Positions 1 to 11,585 of a DNA stretch of 64,000 bases are shown here, piece after piece (position 1 is the stretch's first letter; every line of letters starts with the position of its first letter). Both the position numbers and the translations under genes were made by a program. The notes under the pieces are model-generated. The model did not search any database, had not been told where the DNA came from, and saw only the letters and a program-made list of their open reading frames with translations. Source of the stretch: Xylaria sp. FL1777 (taxonomy: Eukaryota > Ascomycota > Sordariomycetes > Xylariales > Xylariaceae); assembly GCA_022578965.1 (NCBI GenBank), contig MU400562.1, positions 186,001 through 250,000 on the forward strand, read 5' to 3'.

Positions 1-1
1 A

Positions 2-1867
2 TACTTCATCCTAAGTTGGCGACATGAAAACGACTGGGATGATAACCTGACCAACTATGGAGGTCGGTCCTACGGTGGCCGGTCGGAATCCGGTGTCACC
101 CGTTCTGACCATAAATCCAAACGAGGGTTCGGATGGCTCGGTCCTCTAATCGCAGGACTCGGGATCTGGGCACTTCTTCGTGGACGAAAACGCGGCAGTG
201 AAGGAAGTCACAGTCGTAGCGGATCTCCATCTCGAAGCGGGCGAACACCTGAGGTGATCCCCTCAAGAAGAGGCTCCACAAGTTACTATATGGGGAACGA
301 GAAGTATTCCGAAAGGACAGACCGCAAAGGAGGTGGTCTGATGAGCAAGTTACTCGCTGTAGGAGGCGTGATAGGGGCAGGAGTCTTGTTCAAAAAATTT
401 GCCGGTCGTAAAGATAATCGGAGATACGACGAAGAGTATTCGGCGGTCTCAACAGACACACCAGGTAGATATGGTCCATCTCGTACAAGGGGTCCCCGAA
501 AGCATCAAGACGATTATACGGAATCGGAATTCACAGAAGATCGGACGGAGCTTGGTGCACGGCCGCGGACCCCACTGCTGCAGGGCCCCGGCGCAGCATC
601 GAGTGCTGCAGGCCCTCGGCCGTCAACTCCACAAGCATCGCACGCTCGAACAGCAACATCGGCACTGGATAGCCAGCTCTACTCGGATTACTCTTCGTAT
701 GTGAGTCCCTCGAGACGCGCACGGGAGGAAGAACACCATAGCGGAGCAGGCAAGGGCATCCTCGCCGGTATAGGCTTGGGCTGGTTTGCAAAGAAAATGA
801 AAGACCGCCGAGATAGAAGAGCGGAGGAAGAGAGGCTAAGATTAGAAGAAGAGCGGCGAGATGGGAGGCATGGATCGAGATACACGGGAGATGGTTATGG
901 AACACCGACTCGGCCATCACGACGTCGACCGCCAGTTAGCGCACCTACTACCACCGTTATGTCAGAGGATACCGAATCTTCTATCGAAGCGCGGCCACTT
1001 GGTACATCCCTTGGCGGTCCGCCTATGCCACCGCTCGCAGCGGGAAATGCGCCATCCGGAGCCATTCCAGTCTCCGCCCCGCGCTCCAGGTCAAGATCGC
1101 ATTCTAGGCACGATGTTGAACCCGTCTCCATGCCACCGATGCCGCCTGACCCTCAAGGCTTGCTACATTCATTGCATCAAGGATCAGAGAGCGAGTCACA
1201 CGTGTCCAGAGGCGGACGACCTCATCGACGGGATTCCTCGCGCCGCCGTAGAGATGGCGAGCAGGCTTCCGCTGCCGCTACAAGTAGTGCTGCGGGACTA
1301 GGCGCAGAAGAAGATCAAAGAGACCGTAGCCGAGTCAGTCAGCCGCTCAGTGTAGTCAAAGTGAAATACCACGATGACCGAGATAGAAATGTGACGCTAC
1401 GGCGGCTCACGGAGGAGGAGGCACGTCGCGAGCAACGACGAGGTAGATCGGCCTCAGTGAGCAGTCTATCGGGAAGCGAGACACCAGGACACCGACGATA
1501 TCGGCGAGACGGAAGCGCAAGGAAGACTGCAGACGAGGCTGAGGCTGAACGCCTGGTATCCGCGCCTTTATCACCTCCAACGCCCGCGTTTGCCGGCGGA
1601 GGACGGGGAGGCAAGGATTCGGCATACTACTCGGGCCAACCTGGTCCCTCGGGCGGATCGCCATTGGGTGCGCCGACAGTTTCTAGCGTTGGCAGTCCCG
1701 CTAGCCATGGAACGTGGAGTGCTCTAAGCCCAACCCCCAGCGGGCAAATCGCGAACCCCCGGCCGCCGGGGTCAGCAGCGGCGTCAGCAGCGGAGCGGAG
1801 GCAAAGAAGACGATTAGAGAGAAACCGGGACGGAAGGCCCCCGACCGGAACAGTTGATTATACCTAA
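2..1867 (+). CDS. Arg/Ser-rich protein with short hydrophobic Gly-rich hairpins (5'-truncated)
   Basis: The frame is open from the left edge to a TAA at 1865-1867, so only the C-terminal ~620 residues are present and the start lies outside the window. An internal ATG at 254 or later is not the likely start, because the upstream codons read as the same kind of protein. Three short hydrophobic Gly-rich segments, each followed by a basic cluster, are visible: GWLGPLIAGLGIWALLRGRK (about 117-176), KLLAVGGVIGAGVLFKKFAG (about 352-411) and KGILAGIGLGWFAKKMKDRR (about 751-810). The rest is low-complexity, rich in R, S, P, G and E, with SR-type dipeptides and charged R/E helices. I do not recognise the family. 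The repeated glycine-zipper-like hairpins suggest membrane association or membrane shaping, but that is inference. Confidence is high that it is coding and low for any function. Confidence 0.75.
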   Translation, partial: YFILSWRHENDWDDNLTNYGGRSYGGRSESGVTRSDHKSKRGFGWLGPLIAGLGIWALLRGRKRGSEGSHSRSGSPSRSGRTPEVIPSRRGSTSYYMGNEKYSERTDRKGGGLMSKLLAVGGVIGAGVLFKKFAGRKDNRRYDEEYSAVSTDTPGRYGPSRTRGPRKHQDDYTESEFTEDRTELGARPRTPLLQGPGAASSAAGPRPSTPQASHARTATSALDSQLYSDYSSYVSPSRRAREEEHHSGAGKGILAGIGLGWFAKKMKDRRDRRAEEERLRLEEERRDGRHGSRYTGDGYGTPTRPSRRRPPVSAPTTTVMSEDTESSIEARPLGTSLGGPPMPPLAAGNAPSGAIPVSAPRSRSRSHSRHDVEPVSMPPMPPDPQGLLHSLHQGSESESHVSRGGRPHRRDSSRRRRDGEQASAAATSSAAGLGAEEDQRDRSRVSQPLSVVKVKYHDDRDRNVTLRRLTEEEARREQRRGRSASVSSLSGSETPGHRRYRRDGSARKTADEAEAERLVSAPLSPPTPAFAGGGRGGKDSAYYSGQPGPSGGSPLGAPTVSSVGSPASHGTWSALSPTPSGQIANPRPPGSAAASAAERRQRRRLERNRDGRPPTGTVDYT

Positions 1868-2562
1868 TCCGTATCGCCACAAGACCGGAAGAAAATACAT
1901 TGTTCGGTGTTATGGCGTTTTCTTTTCCATCGCAGCCATTCTGTTCTGGGAGCATTGAGCTCGGAGATGGTGGTATCATGAGTGGGGGATGACTTGAGTG
2001 GGTTGGATTTGATGAATGTTTACAGAATGACCTATGGCAGAGCCGAACGAAGTCTACTGTAACTAGTAAATTTTGGACATTCTCTGTACAACGTGTAATG
2101 AGATACTAAATCATGAATGAATATATTGGTTCAAAAGACACCTTAGGATCCACCGACTTTGCCAGCCTTTAACTCCTATTCTTGCCTAAGCATGCCACCT
2201 GTAGTATTGTAGCAACTCAACGTGCTTATCGATAAGCTTAAATGCTTAGAGGCGGCGCGAGCGAGTTGCATGTCAAGACGCGTCTACAATCAATTAGCTA
2301 TTCTGATTAATAGGAGAACCGTCTCGACCTACCTAGGGATTGAACCACAAGCGTGCATTCGTCTACTCTGCTTGTGTTTAATCTGATTGCCGAATTGCGT
2401 ACACATCTGGGACCAATCACTCTTAACAGACCCCACCTTACATCACAACTCGAGAGATAGACATGAGGTAGACACATGTGTATCGACTAAATCAGACCGA
2501 CATACGAACGCACCACGCATTTCTTTCGATCGACAACATACGGAAAAGGACGTATAACAGCA
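1868..2562. other. Intergenic, 3' flank of the partial gene and 5' flank of nnf1
   Basis: No coding signal is seen. It holds the presumed 3' UTR of the upstream gene and the promoter/5' UTR of the Nnf1 gene, which has the same orientation. Confidence 0.6.
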
Positions 2563-3866
2563 ATGGCGCCGGAACAACAGCCAGCGTCCCGTCCCAACCC
2601 GGGAACCGAAGAACCACAAGAACAAGCACAAGCACAATCGCAGTCACAAGAAGCGCCCGCATCACCACCGCTGCCGGCGCGACACACGGCGCTGACGCCC
2701 GGCCCTCGCGCATCGCGGTTCCAGACGACGCTCGACTCGGCGCTCTCGCACACGCTGGCCAAGATCAGCTGGGACAACTTCGCGGCGTGCTACCCCCACA
2801 TCGCCGCGCACGCGCCCGCGACCCTGCGCGCCGTGCAGACGCAGATGGTGGACAGGCTGCGTTCGCTCTGCAAGGTGCGTTTCCGTTTCCGTCCCCTCTC
2901 TCCTCTTGTCTCGCAGCCCTGCGTACCTAGCTCTGTTTGCATTAAGGGTGAGGATCAGATTTATATAACGGAAATTGCAACTGGAGGCAGAGAGATTTTA
3001 CACGGGTGGTATCCTTTTGGCTGACATTTTGCACGTTTTTTGGCCGGTTCTGCAGAAAGAATTCGATTCCATACAGCAATCGCGCAACGTCGTCGCGAAA
3101 CTCAACGAGCTCGAGAGTCTGGTCAGCGAAGCTGAGCGGAGGCGGAAAGAGGCGGGTGGTGGGGCGGATGCTCCAGTGCCGTGAGTTTATTTTCATTTTC
3201 GTTGTCACGTCCATTCTGATTCAAACAAGTGGGCCAGCTTTCTAGTCAGTCTCCTTTATAAATCGTAATGGAAGGGTGGTCTAGCACATACGACCATAGG
3301 ATCTGGAAAACGCGGGGTCCCGTCCGCTCCCCCATAGCTAAGCCAGATACCGCCAGATTAGTAGTTGGGTCGGTGACGACCAGCGAATCCCTGGTGTTGT
3401 ATGTATTTCTTTTGTTTTTGTTTTTTTGGGCATCGCTCACTTTGATTTATTCTTTTTGGCCTAAGAATGCTTTCTTTACCTTCTCTCTCTTATCTTCCTA
3501 TAATTCCAGTGGAGTTGGACTTTTTAGTTTGTATTGCTGGTTTAATTAATCCTGCTGCTTCTCTCTGCTAACTCTTGCTTCTTAAGACCTCATTTGCTAC
3601 CACCAGACGAGGTGCTAGATGCACACTTAGCGCCTCACCTCGCGCAACAGCAATCACAGCTCAATGCAAAGTTACAGACCACACAAGCCCATAATGCAAA
3701 ACTGTTCGACGACATCAAAAGTCAGCGCTCTGAGATAGAGTCTCTAGTCTCTCTGCTAGAAAAAGTGCTTGAAGACGTCGATAACACAAACAACATGATG
3801 GACGATGTTGTTGACGATGTGGCCCGTGAGACGCGGACGATAGAAATTGAGATGGCTGAGGCGTAG
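2563..3866 (+). CDS. nnf1: Kinetochore protein Nnf1 (Mis12/MIND complex subunit)
   Basis: Three exons: 2563-2874, 3056-3180 and 3587-3866 (238 aa). Intron 1 starts GTGCGT and ends TGCAG. Intron 2 starts GTGAGT, has a GCTAAC-like branch site and ends TTAAG. The frame is continuous over all joins. After a Q/P-rich N-terminus of about 45 residues comes the Nnf1 helix region, beginning near SRFQTTLDSALSHTLAKISW. It continues through KEFDSIQQSRNVVAKLNEL and LPPDEVLDAHLAPHLAQQQS. The C-terminus is a heptad-rich coiled coil ending in an acidic VDNTNNMMDDVVDD stretch. In the known family Nnf1 (human PMF1) pairs with Mis12 in the four-subunit MIND complex that joins the inner kinetochore to Ndc80. The length fits fungal members. 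The identification is by family resemblance of the core helices, and the exon joins are my model. Confidence 0.85.
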
Positions 3867-5417
3867 CCTTTATGCTAAATACAATCATGGTCGGCATCTA
3901 CATATCCTCTAAACAAACGAAGATTAGGGGATCCGGGCAGGGTGTTTAAACAAGATAGATGACTACCCGCTTATCGTGTAGACTATCTGGGTTCTTAAAA
4001 TCCGATTCAGGACGACTCTGGCCTCGCTTGCTGGCAAGATAGATGCCTTGTGTCGAATACGCCATCTATGTCCCCTAGAACAAACAGCAAGAAGAGAAGA
4101 ACCCCCTTTCGAACTACCTCTTAGCCTCGATGACGAGCCGCGAAGGCTGCGTGCATACTTACCTAACGGAACACGACATATGTACAGAAGATAGTTCTTG
4201 GAATCAATAAAAGAAAATAACAATGAAGACATGAAGTCATGAAGTCATCGCACATATAGCGAGGCTATATTGTTGCTTACCTACCTAATGCAGATACCAA
4301 CCCGCGCATAGCAGCGTTGAAATGCAACCCTCATATGCATCCCATTCCATACCATATTTATCAATCAATATATTTAGACCCCAATGGAAGCTAAAGAACC
4401 TATGGGATAATAGAAGTATATCTATACACATGTTTTGTGTGTGTGTGTGTGCTAAGTTCAACAGCAAGTAAAAGATGCGGTACATCTAAGCCCATCCTGA
4501 AAGTAGTTGACCACACCTAGCAGCGCGGTCAGCTTAGGCCTTTACGTCTCCTGCTATCCCTCCTGTCGCCTCCCTCCCCTCTCAGCATCCCCGTACCCAT
4601 TTTCTGACCTTAGTTTCCATAGTCCCTGAAGGCATTACTGCTCCCGTGCTTTATCTAGGTTGATACAGTATCGCCAATGCCACTCCCCCCCCCAACAATA
4701 TTAGTAGACTCCTCGCACAAGCCCGAGAGCACAGCTTCCCAAGGCTCGGGAGATGGAGAGCCACAGTAGGCGGCAATAGAGGCTCGGTCTGGTGGACATA
4801 GAAACTCCCCTGATATAGTATTGTACAAGACAGATGATACGAACAGCCGTAACGATAGGATGCAGTGATGTATCAAATAGTCTCTAGGTAGGCAGTTGAT
4901 AAATGCCATGTCTATCCACAGCATTGACAAGCCTTTTGATGGAATACCCAAGTTGTCGGTCGCGAGGAATCGACGTACCAGCAAAGACAGGATGTTCGTA
5001 ATCGTGAGTTCTTATAGCATTAGACTAATACATGCGTTATGATGTCGTGGATATTGTACAACTGTACAAACTCCGATTTCAGAGCCACGTCGCCCGCTTG
5101 ACTCCTCCCATGCATGTGGCCCATGAACTTTTCCAGCCGCATAAAATGTATACACTCCCCGCAACGACCACCATTCATTAACTAGTCTAAGCACGTACCA
5201 CGTGCTTTTCCCATGCCAAATACAGATGAGAAGAGCCTTGGACGATGTTGCCTCAGCTCCGCTAAATAATACCCAGGTCCCCCGTCCACACCAGATATCG
5301 ATCCTATCGCTATTTCACAGCAGCTACTGGGATTGGTCCCCTCGCCTATATGCCACCGGAGTGTTCATAATTGCACCGCCTAAGCTCCGGCCTTCACAAT
5401 ACCTAATAAATCGTTAC
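3867..5417. other. Convergent intergenic region between nnf1 and the G3BP-like gene
   Basis: This 1.5 kb stretch between two convergent genes has no supported gene. It contains a (GT)n microsatellite at about 4437-4451 and presumed 3' UTRs at both ends. The open frames in it (for example 4655-4984 minus and 5012-5194 minus) show no recognisable domains or splice-linked partners. Confidence 0.6.
4437..4451. repeat. (GT)n microsatellite
   Basis: An uninterrupted GT dinucleotide run of about 15 bases in intergenic DNA. Confidence 0.9.
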
Positions 5418-7195
5418 TCAAGCGTTGATTGTCTGAGACGCGCCTCTACCGCGAGGCAGACCGCCTCTACCACGGTTTTGGCCCCCGAAGCTGCCACGGC
5501 TACCATGACTTCCAGAGCGGCCAGCATCAAATCCTCCACGACCACCACGGCTGTGTGCGTTGCCTCGCCCAGCATTGTAGTTGCTCCCTCCGTAGGCACC
5601 AGCTTTAGGGCGTCGAGGCTCAACAACAATATTCTCTCCGTTAACCACATGTGGGTTAGCGGCCACAGCGGCCTGGTAGCCGGCAGCCGTCTTGAATTCA
5701 ACAAAAGCGCAATTCTACATCTCACATTAGCAATTGCACGTTGGTATGTGCGACAAGAAAACGCACCTTCTGACGATTGATGTCAAAGTAGGCCAACTCG
5801 CCATACTGCGCCAGCGCACTCTCGAGTTCGTCACGGCCCACCTTTTCTGTAACGTATTTGACATAGCCTAATGTGCCGTCTTTCTCGGCAGGAGGTCCTG
5901 AAATGGACTGTGGCCTATTCTGACGTTTAGAGTCGCCTCCTGCCGTTTGCCACTCAGCGCCAGCCTCCTTTGTAGGTGCCGCGGACTCTGTTGCCTGAGC
6001 GCTAGGAGCGGCGGTCTGAGGAGCTGCAGTCGGTGTTGCTGCGACGGCAGGGCGTACAGGGACAGGAACGGGAGCAGGAACGGGAGCAGCCTTAGTCAAT
6101 GGCATAGCAGGGCTCACTTTAGGAGGCCCAGCAGCCGCCGCGATATGGCTAGCCCAAGTCATAGGCTTAGATGGCCGAGCAGGAGCAGGTGCTGCAGCCG
6201 GGACCGGAGGCTGACGCGGTGCAACTGGGGTTGGTGTTGGGTCTTTTGGCTTCTCAGACTCTTGGACGGTCTCCTCTGCTAGCTCTTGCGCAGCTGTGTC
6301 CGGGTCAGGAAGAGTCTCATCAGTCGCCGTGGTAGTATCCTCCAAAGCCAGCGCAGCTTCCTCAACAATTGGCTCAGGGGTGACATCACCGTTGACAGGC
6401 GTAGCCTCTTGCGGTGCTGCACTAACCTCTTCCAGCTTCTTGTCTATGACTTCAGCGTCGAAGGAGGTAGGTTGATCCTCAACGGACTGCGCTTCGACAG
6501 GCTCCGCTTCCTTCACCTCCTCAGCCGCAGGAGCGGGAACCTCCACCTCTGCGCCTACGGCCTCCTGCTCGGCTTGCTCAGCCGGTTCTTCATCACCCTC
6601 CTCATCGATGAAACGCAGTATGTCGTTGAGCACAAAGTATCCAGACGGTTGCTGAGCGAGAACGAATGTCTGTACAAACTTCTTAGGATTACCGGCTTTG
6701 TTAGAGGTTTCGCCAATGACTTGGATCACGATGTTTTCGAAAGAAGCCTGAGAATCGACATTCGAAACGCGGACTTTGCAATTTTGAAAGTCAAGGTCCT
6801 TGATACGATCTTGGATGTTCTATTCAACCAATTAGCTAAATTACGCCAGAATACCAGCGAGGATTAGACGGGATTGCATACCTGACGCCCAACGCTAACA
6901 TTGGCGGCTTGACCCTCTTGACCGTACACAAACTGTGAGCGCTTTCCATAGAATAACTAACAACATGGTTAGCCTCTTAAACACGGACAATGATCAAATA
7001 GGCAATGTGACGTACGTGAAGCTTCTCGGGGGTCTTGCTCAAAGTAGTGTAGTATTGCTCAACGAAGAACCAGGCAACTTCATCTTTCCCAAGGTTGGAG
7101 GTGGCTTGGTCGGCGGTAGCGGTAGGCACAGATGCGGCGGCGGCGCTGCTAGGTTGGTATTGGTCGGTGTGGGCGGAAGGACCGTTTGTGGCCAT
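5418..7195 (-). CDS. G3BP-like NTF2 and RRM domain protein
   Basis: Four exons on the minus strand: 7016-7195, 6882-6956, 5767-6819 and 5418-5714 (534 aa). Donors are GTACGT, GTATGC and GTGCGT; acceptors are TTAG, ATAG and GTAG. The first ATG is at 7195. An NTF2 domain (about residues 35-150) starts with VAWFFVEQYYTTLSKTPEKL, continues with LFYGKRSQFVYGQEG across intron 1, and ends near FVQTFVLAQQPSGYFVLNDI. A long acidic/Pro-Ala disordered linker follows, then an RRM (about 390-475) with RNP1 NCAFVEFK spanning the last intron, and finally an RGG-rich tail. This NTF2-acidic-RRM-RGG order is that of metazoan G3BP, S. pombe Nxt3 and S. cerevisiae Bre5: cytoplasmic RNA-binding cofactors of the Ubp3/USP10 deubiquitinase, often found in stress granules. 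The function is by family; the architecture is seen directly. Confidence 0.88.
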
Positions 7196-7761
7196 GATTG
7201 CGATACCCACGAGGGTCCTGTCGGTTGTGCGCTCAGAGAACGTGGGGATCTCTCTTGTGAATCCAGGGGATGGATCGAACTATGGAGGGCCCGGCCAAAT
7301 AACTACAGTGGTAATGGTGAGCGGCCGTACGTGACAAGGAGGAGGTGGGTTCAATATATGTATATACCTAGGTCCAAGATTGATACGGCAGAAAAAAGTG
7401 CAGGCAAGCAGAACAGGCGCCTCACGAGAAACAAGACCAGATGGGTCAAAGAGGGTTGTGGAAGAGCGGAAGAGAAAAATGTCTCGGGCCAGGAATACGC
7501 TTCTACTACCACTCTGCAAGGTGCAGCAACAAAGAACTAATAGCAAAAAATTACAATCGTTGGTCGGTTGCAATAAATCGGAATTAGTGGGGAGGTGAAG
7601 ATGCGGTAGTGGAAGAATTTGTGCGGCGGCCTGTCGAGGGAGAGATGAAGAAAGGCAGCGAGGAGATTGGGCTAGTGGAGGTGAGGTGAGGTAGGTATCG
7701 GTAGGGGGGGGACGCGACGGCGCGCTTGTGGAGAGGACGGACGGGCGGGACGGAGGGAGGG

Positions 7762-7823
7762 CAGAGAGAGAGAGAGGACAGAGAGAGAGAGAGGACAGAG
7801 AGAGAGAGAGGACAGAGAGAGAA
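7762..7823. repeat. 17-bp purine minisatellite (GGACA + GA repeats)
   Basis: GGAC recurs at 7776, 7793 and 7810, giving a 17-bp period of GA dinucleotides interrupted by GGACA. About 3.5 units are present, with all purines on the plus strand except the C in each unit. Confidence 0.85.
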
Positions 7824-8139
7824 CGAGGCTAGCACTCGAACCGGGGTTGTTGTTGCTATCAGTCGAAAAGGAAGGGACTGATGTGATGGTTAGGATGGTT
7901 AGGTACTGTGAAAGGGTGATATCGCCAGAGGAAAGGGTCGGTGGCGACTCGAGGTTTAGGTAGGTAGGTCAAGAGGTGGGAAGGTAAGGTACCGGTAGTA
8001 GATACCTAAGGAGGGAGTGTGGTGGTGGGAGCTTTCAGGTAGGTAACCTAGGTAGGTAGGCTAGGGGAGGTAGTGCAGGTGGGTAGCGAGGTGAGGAGGT
8101 ACTTTGGGGTAATTTGCCGACCTGGCTCTCTGCCCTTCC

Positions 8140-8164
8140 TTTTTTTTTTTTTTTTTTTTTTTTT
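8140..8164. repeat. Poly(T) run of about 25
   Basis: A homopolymeric T tract in intergenic DNA, flanked by TAGG-type repeats on the left. No element ends or target-site duplication are evident, so a retroposon tail is not supported. Confidence 0.85.
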
Positions 8165-8982
8165 GGGAGGGCCAGAATGAATGCGGAGGCTACTGAATCG
8201 GGTCTCAGGACGCCCCACCCCCAGCACTCTGTTCGATCTGTCCGTTTGCGCTTGAAAGAACTTGCACAGTTATATGTTATATGAGTACTGTGCAATAGTT
8301 CCCGGGGCAACTTAGGGCGTTTATCTTCTGAATTAATAAGCTGCCTTTCTCCCATGTTGAAAGGAAGATTCCACACTACATAGGTACAGTAGGTAAGTAA
8401 GTAAGTATCTTGGTGAATTTCTTATGCTAGACAATCTTGTTGTCCGCTTGGCTTTTTAAGTGCTGTCTCGAATTATGGCTTAGATACATGAGGTGCGGCT
8501 TTCAGATGTGATAGTTATACTGTAGGTACTACTATTGTACTGTGCAGAATACAGTGCATACATTGTCCTCACCCACTACAACATTATCTCTCACACCGAG
8601 GTATCTAGGCAATTACCACCAGAACACATCTTGAGAAAGCCATTGAACCGCCGCCCTCATATCAGGCCGAAGAGCTACGTGGATATATTGTACATATCCT
8701 ACATCAAATATTTTGGTCGGTCGGCAGTTAAATGGGATTCTTGATCATATGGATGCACAGAAAATATGTAAGCCTGCATGTCTGATTTTCACCTCCGGTA
8801 TTACCAAGCTGGTACACACACTGCCATGTAGTATGTCGTACCTACACAGCATGAGCAGCCAGGTAAATTAGGTAGGTAGGTATTGATTCAGCCAGTATAA
8901 CCAAATACTACATATCTAAGATCTCCGAAAGCTTTCTTAACTTCTCCCTGGTCTTCTCTTTCTTTACCACATTTTAATAGCC

Positions 8983-9141
8983 ATGACGAAAAGAAGTTCT
9001 CTCAACAATTTAAAACTAAGGGCCCAATGTACAATTCTCTACTATATTGAGAATAAGGCGAGAAATATTGAAACTCGAGCACAATTAAAGTATAATGCAC
9101 CATACGTTACTGCTGTCGGGTATTCTGTTTCCTGCGTGTAG
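8983..9141 (+). CDS. Small open frame, 52 aa, uncertain
   Basis: ATG at 8983 and TAG at 9139-9141 frame a 52-residue peptide, basic in its first half (MTKRSSLNNLKLRAQ) and containing YYIENKARNIETRAQLKYN. It lies in an AT-rich gap where chance open frames of this size are less expected, and a pyrimidine-rich stretch precedes the ATG. I do not recognise it. A decayed helix-turn-helix of a transposase is conceivable but not demonstrated, and it may simply be chance. Confidence 0.15.
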   Translation: MTKRSSLNNLKLRAQCTILYYIENKARNIETRAQLKYNAPYVTAVGYSVSCV

Positions 9142-9493
9142 AAAAGGCTATTGTTGCGAAGGGTTACATGACCTGTAAGTTTCTATTATACTTGTACGTG
9201 AAGGATAGTATATATACTACAGACCCCTCACGTCGGTATCAAATGAGATCTATCTGGCCAACCGCTATCTCAATTGCATCCCGCATGCGCCATGATGTTT
9301 ACATAATTGTCTACATAATTAACATGACAGAGAGGCACTAGCATCTAGTTCAAAAACTATTGTTGTTTTGTATATTAATTTGATCGCGAGGTTCCTCACG
9401 GGTACCAAGCTAGATATCCCGGGTACCTAAAATAAGAAGGGCCTAGGCAATTTGAAGCCTTTATACAATTTTCGTCATAACTTCTACTACCCC

Positions 9494-11585
9494 CTAGTTA
9501 GCGGCAACGGGCGGTCTGGTAACAATATCGGCCTGGAGCTTTTTCCGATGTTCCTCCATGACCTCTGCCAGTGATAGGGCGTGTCGCATCCCCATACTCT
9601 TCCATACGACCTGTAAGATATCGTACGCCCAGTCCCAAAAATCCGGAGGTACGTTGGGCGCACAACCCGAGACCCTGAGATGCCATAGCAAACTGGGAAG
9701 CCCTGCTGCCCCGGCACCGCCCTGTCCTGGTGCTGCGTATTTTCTTGCCGCGGCCTCGTCGAGCACCGGATGGTGCCAGTGAGAAGGCGTGCTGATGAGC
9801 ATGTCTTCAGCTATCCGCTCGATGATGGAGTAGCCTCGGGCTATGTGTGGGGATGGAATGTACCGGGCACTTGAGTGAGGGTATTTGGTAGTAAATTTGA
9901 TTATATACTCTCCGAGTAGAAGACGAGCCCAACGGAAGTGGTTCCATATCCGAGCGCCCCAAATCTCGCTATATCTATGCCATTTGCCCCGGAAAAGCGC
10001 TGGAGATGGCTGGTCACTCCGCTGTTCCACAAAGGGATAGGCGTCCTGTAACTGTGGTTCTAAGAGATCCAATACGGCCTCCGTTGCTAAAAATTGCTGA
10101 ATGAGATCATCAGTCTCCGGCTGGCCGTCGACAAAAGTTGGCTGATCGGCAATCAAGAATAACTTCAGGAGGCGGGAAACCGCAAATGCTAATTCGACAG
10201 CACGAGACTCGTTGCAACCCTGGAGTAATTGTTTACACAATGTGAGACATTCAAAGAAACCCGGAGGGAGGGGAGTATCAGTCATCTGACAAGGGATGAA
10301 CTATGTTAAGTTAGATTAACTGTAGCATATGGTTCTTTCATAGTCAGAATTACCATGGAAAACATGAGTTGGAGGATGCCCCGGGCACCGCCGTGAGGTG
10401 AGCGTGCCACGGGTAAGGCAGATCGGGATAGGGCAACAGCGCCGTGTATATGTGTGTTTGCTGAGCCTGTTGTGAGCTTTGATCCTTTGCTTTGGACAAC
10501 CTAGTGCTGATTAGTCCGACATGGTATTAGAGAATGAAGAAATGTTAGTATCTTACTTCAAATAAGGCAAGCGTTACAATGGACCGTAGAGGCCTCATGA
10601 TTGACCTCTGATCTTGAGATGCAGACGCGATAAGCTGTCCTGTTTGTTTGAGCGCGGTGACATACTTAGAGCGGGCTACTAAGTTCATGCTCTTATTGCC
10701 GAGTAGGTTAGACATGCCGGCCAAGCCTACGGCGATCATGACGCTGCGCATGGCATCTCCATCACCAAAATATAATTCCATATGCTCAGGTGTCCGAGGA
10801 GAATCCGGGTGGTTTAATAGATATCGTTCCACATAGAATTTAAGCCCGCGCTGGTCTAGGTTGGGTTCCACCCTTCGGGGTATCTTAGATGTCACAATTT
10901 CCTGCATTGCAACGGTGGGGACATAAGGGAGCTGGCGGCTTAGTAGGGCGGTAGTCGTAGACCCAGGGGACTGGGATGAAGATTCCGGGTTACCGTCGGT
11001 TGGTGATCCCGGGGTTCCCCATTGAGCATGAGCTTTCTGGATCACTTTACTACTTTCTACAACACTCGGAATTAGTACTTGCCATCTTGAGCGCGACCTG
11101 GAGGGCTTCGAAAGCGTCGGAAGCTTCTAAACCCCTAAATTTGGCCAGAAAAGGAGCATTTCTACTCTGGAAGTAACCAGGCCAGGAAGAATCTGAGCCC
11201 GAGAATTACTCACCGTCTCGGAATATCAGAGACAGCTGATCCCGGTACCCGGAACACTTCTTGCCTACCCGAATACATTGAGAGCACTCGGGTTGTTTCT
11301 TATCACACTTAGACGAGATATTAGTAGTTGATCACCGCAATCAGAGACAACGACACCAAGAACGGTCACGCTCGCTACCCACCTGAAGGCCTCAAGCCTT
11401 TTGTCAGGTAAAGAAGATAAATGAATAACTAGGTAGGTAGATGAACACGAGCAAGACGACACGGGGGGCGAGAGAGCACTTTGGTGTTATATAGGTGTGG
11501 GAGAGGGACAAATAGGGACAAATACCTTGATGCGTCGGGTTCGACAGCTCTGGCAACCCTGCGAAGCCTTACCGCAATACACCAT
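9494..11585 (-). CDS. Zn2Cys6 fungal-type transcription factor
   Basis: Five exons on the minus strand: 11526-11585, 11214-11307, 10557-11056, 10354-10500 and 9494-10285 (530 aa). Exon 1 starts at the ATG at 11585 and ends GTATTT; later donors are GTGAGT, GTAAGA and GTAATT, all with AG acceptors and matching phases. Joining exons 1 and 2 gives an exact binuclear zinc cluster: C11, C14, C21, C28, C31 and C38 (CX2CX6CX6CX2CX6C), with basic residues RTRRIK between the second and third cysteines. The following segment (FRDESSKVIQKAHAQWGTPG) and the ~480-residue helical C-terminal part resemble the fungal transcription-factor regions found beside such clusters. It lies at the left end of the accessory island and is the obvious candidate pathway regulator for genes to 26.8 kb, which is inference. 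The intron between the zinc-cluster halves (about 218 nt) is the longest of the model. Confidence 0.85.

Larger units (their letters stand above)
7196..9493. other. Gene-poor, repeat-rich intergenic block at the left border of the accessory island
   Basis: This 2.3 kb block lies between the G3BP-like gene promoter and the 3' end of the Zn2Cys6 regulator. It contains a 17-bp purine minisatellite (7762-7823), TAGG-type runs around 7961-8095 and 8390-8405, a T homopolymer (8140-8164), more TAGG repeats near 8868-8882, and an AT-rich stretch from about 8880 to 9480. The only small open frame of note is at 8983-9141. No conserved gene is seen. Confidence 0.6.

Noticed and set aside
2325..2350. GGTTCAATCC-like sequence resembling a tRNA T-loop (minus strand)
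   Set aside because: The flanking bases do not form a five-pair stem and no cloverleaf can be drawn.
7762..7823. Possible CRISPR-like array
   Set aside because: Repeat units are contiguous purine dinucleotides with no unique spacers, and the genome is fungal.
8140..8164. Poly(T) as the tail of a retroposon
   Set aside because: No element body, promoter boxes or target-site duplication was found next to it; the same holds for the run at 34938-34961.
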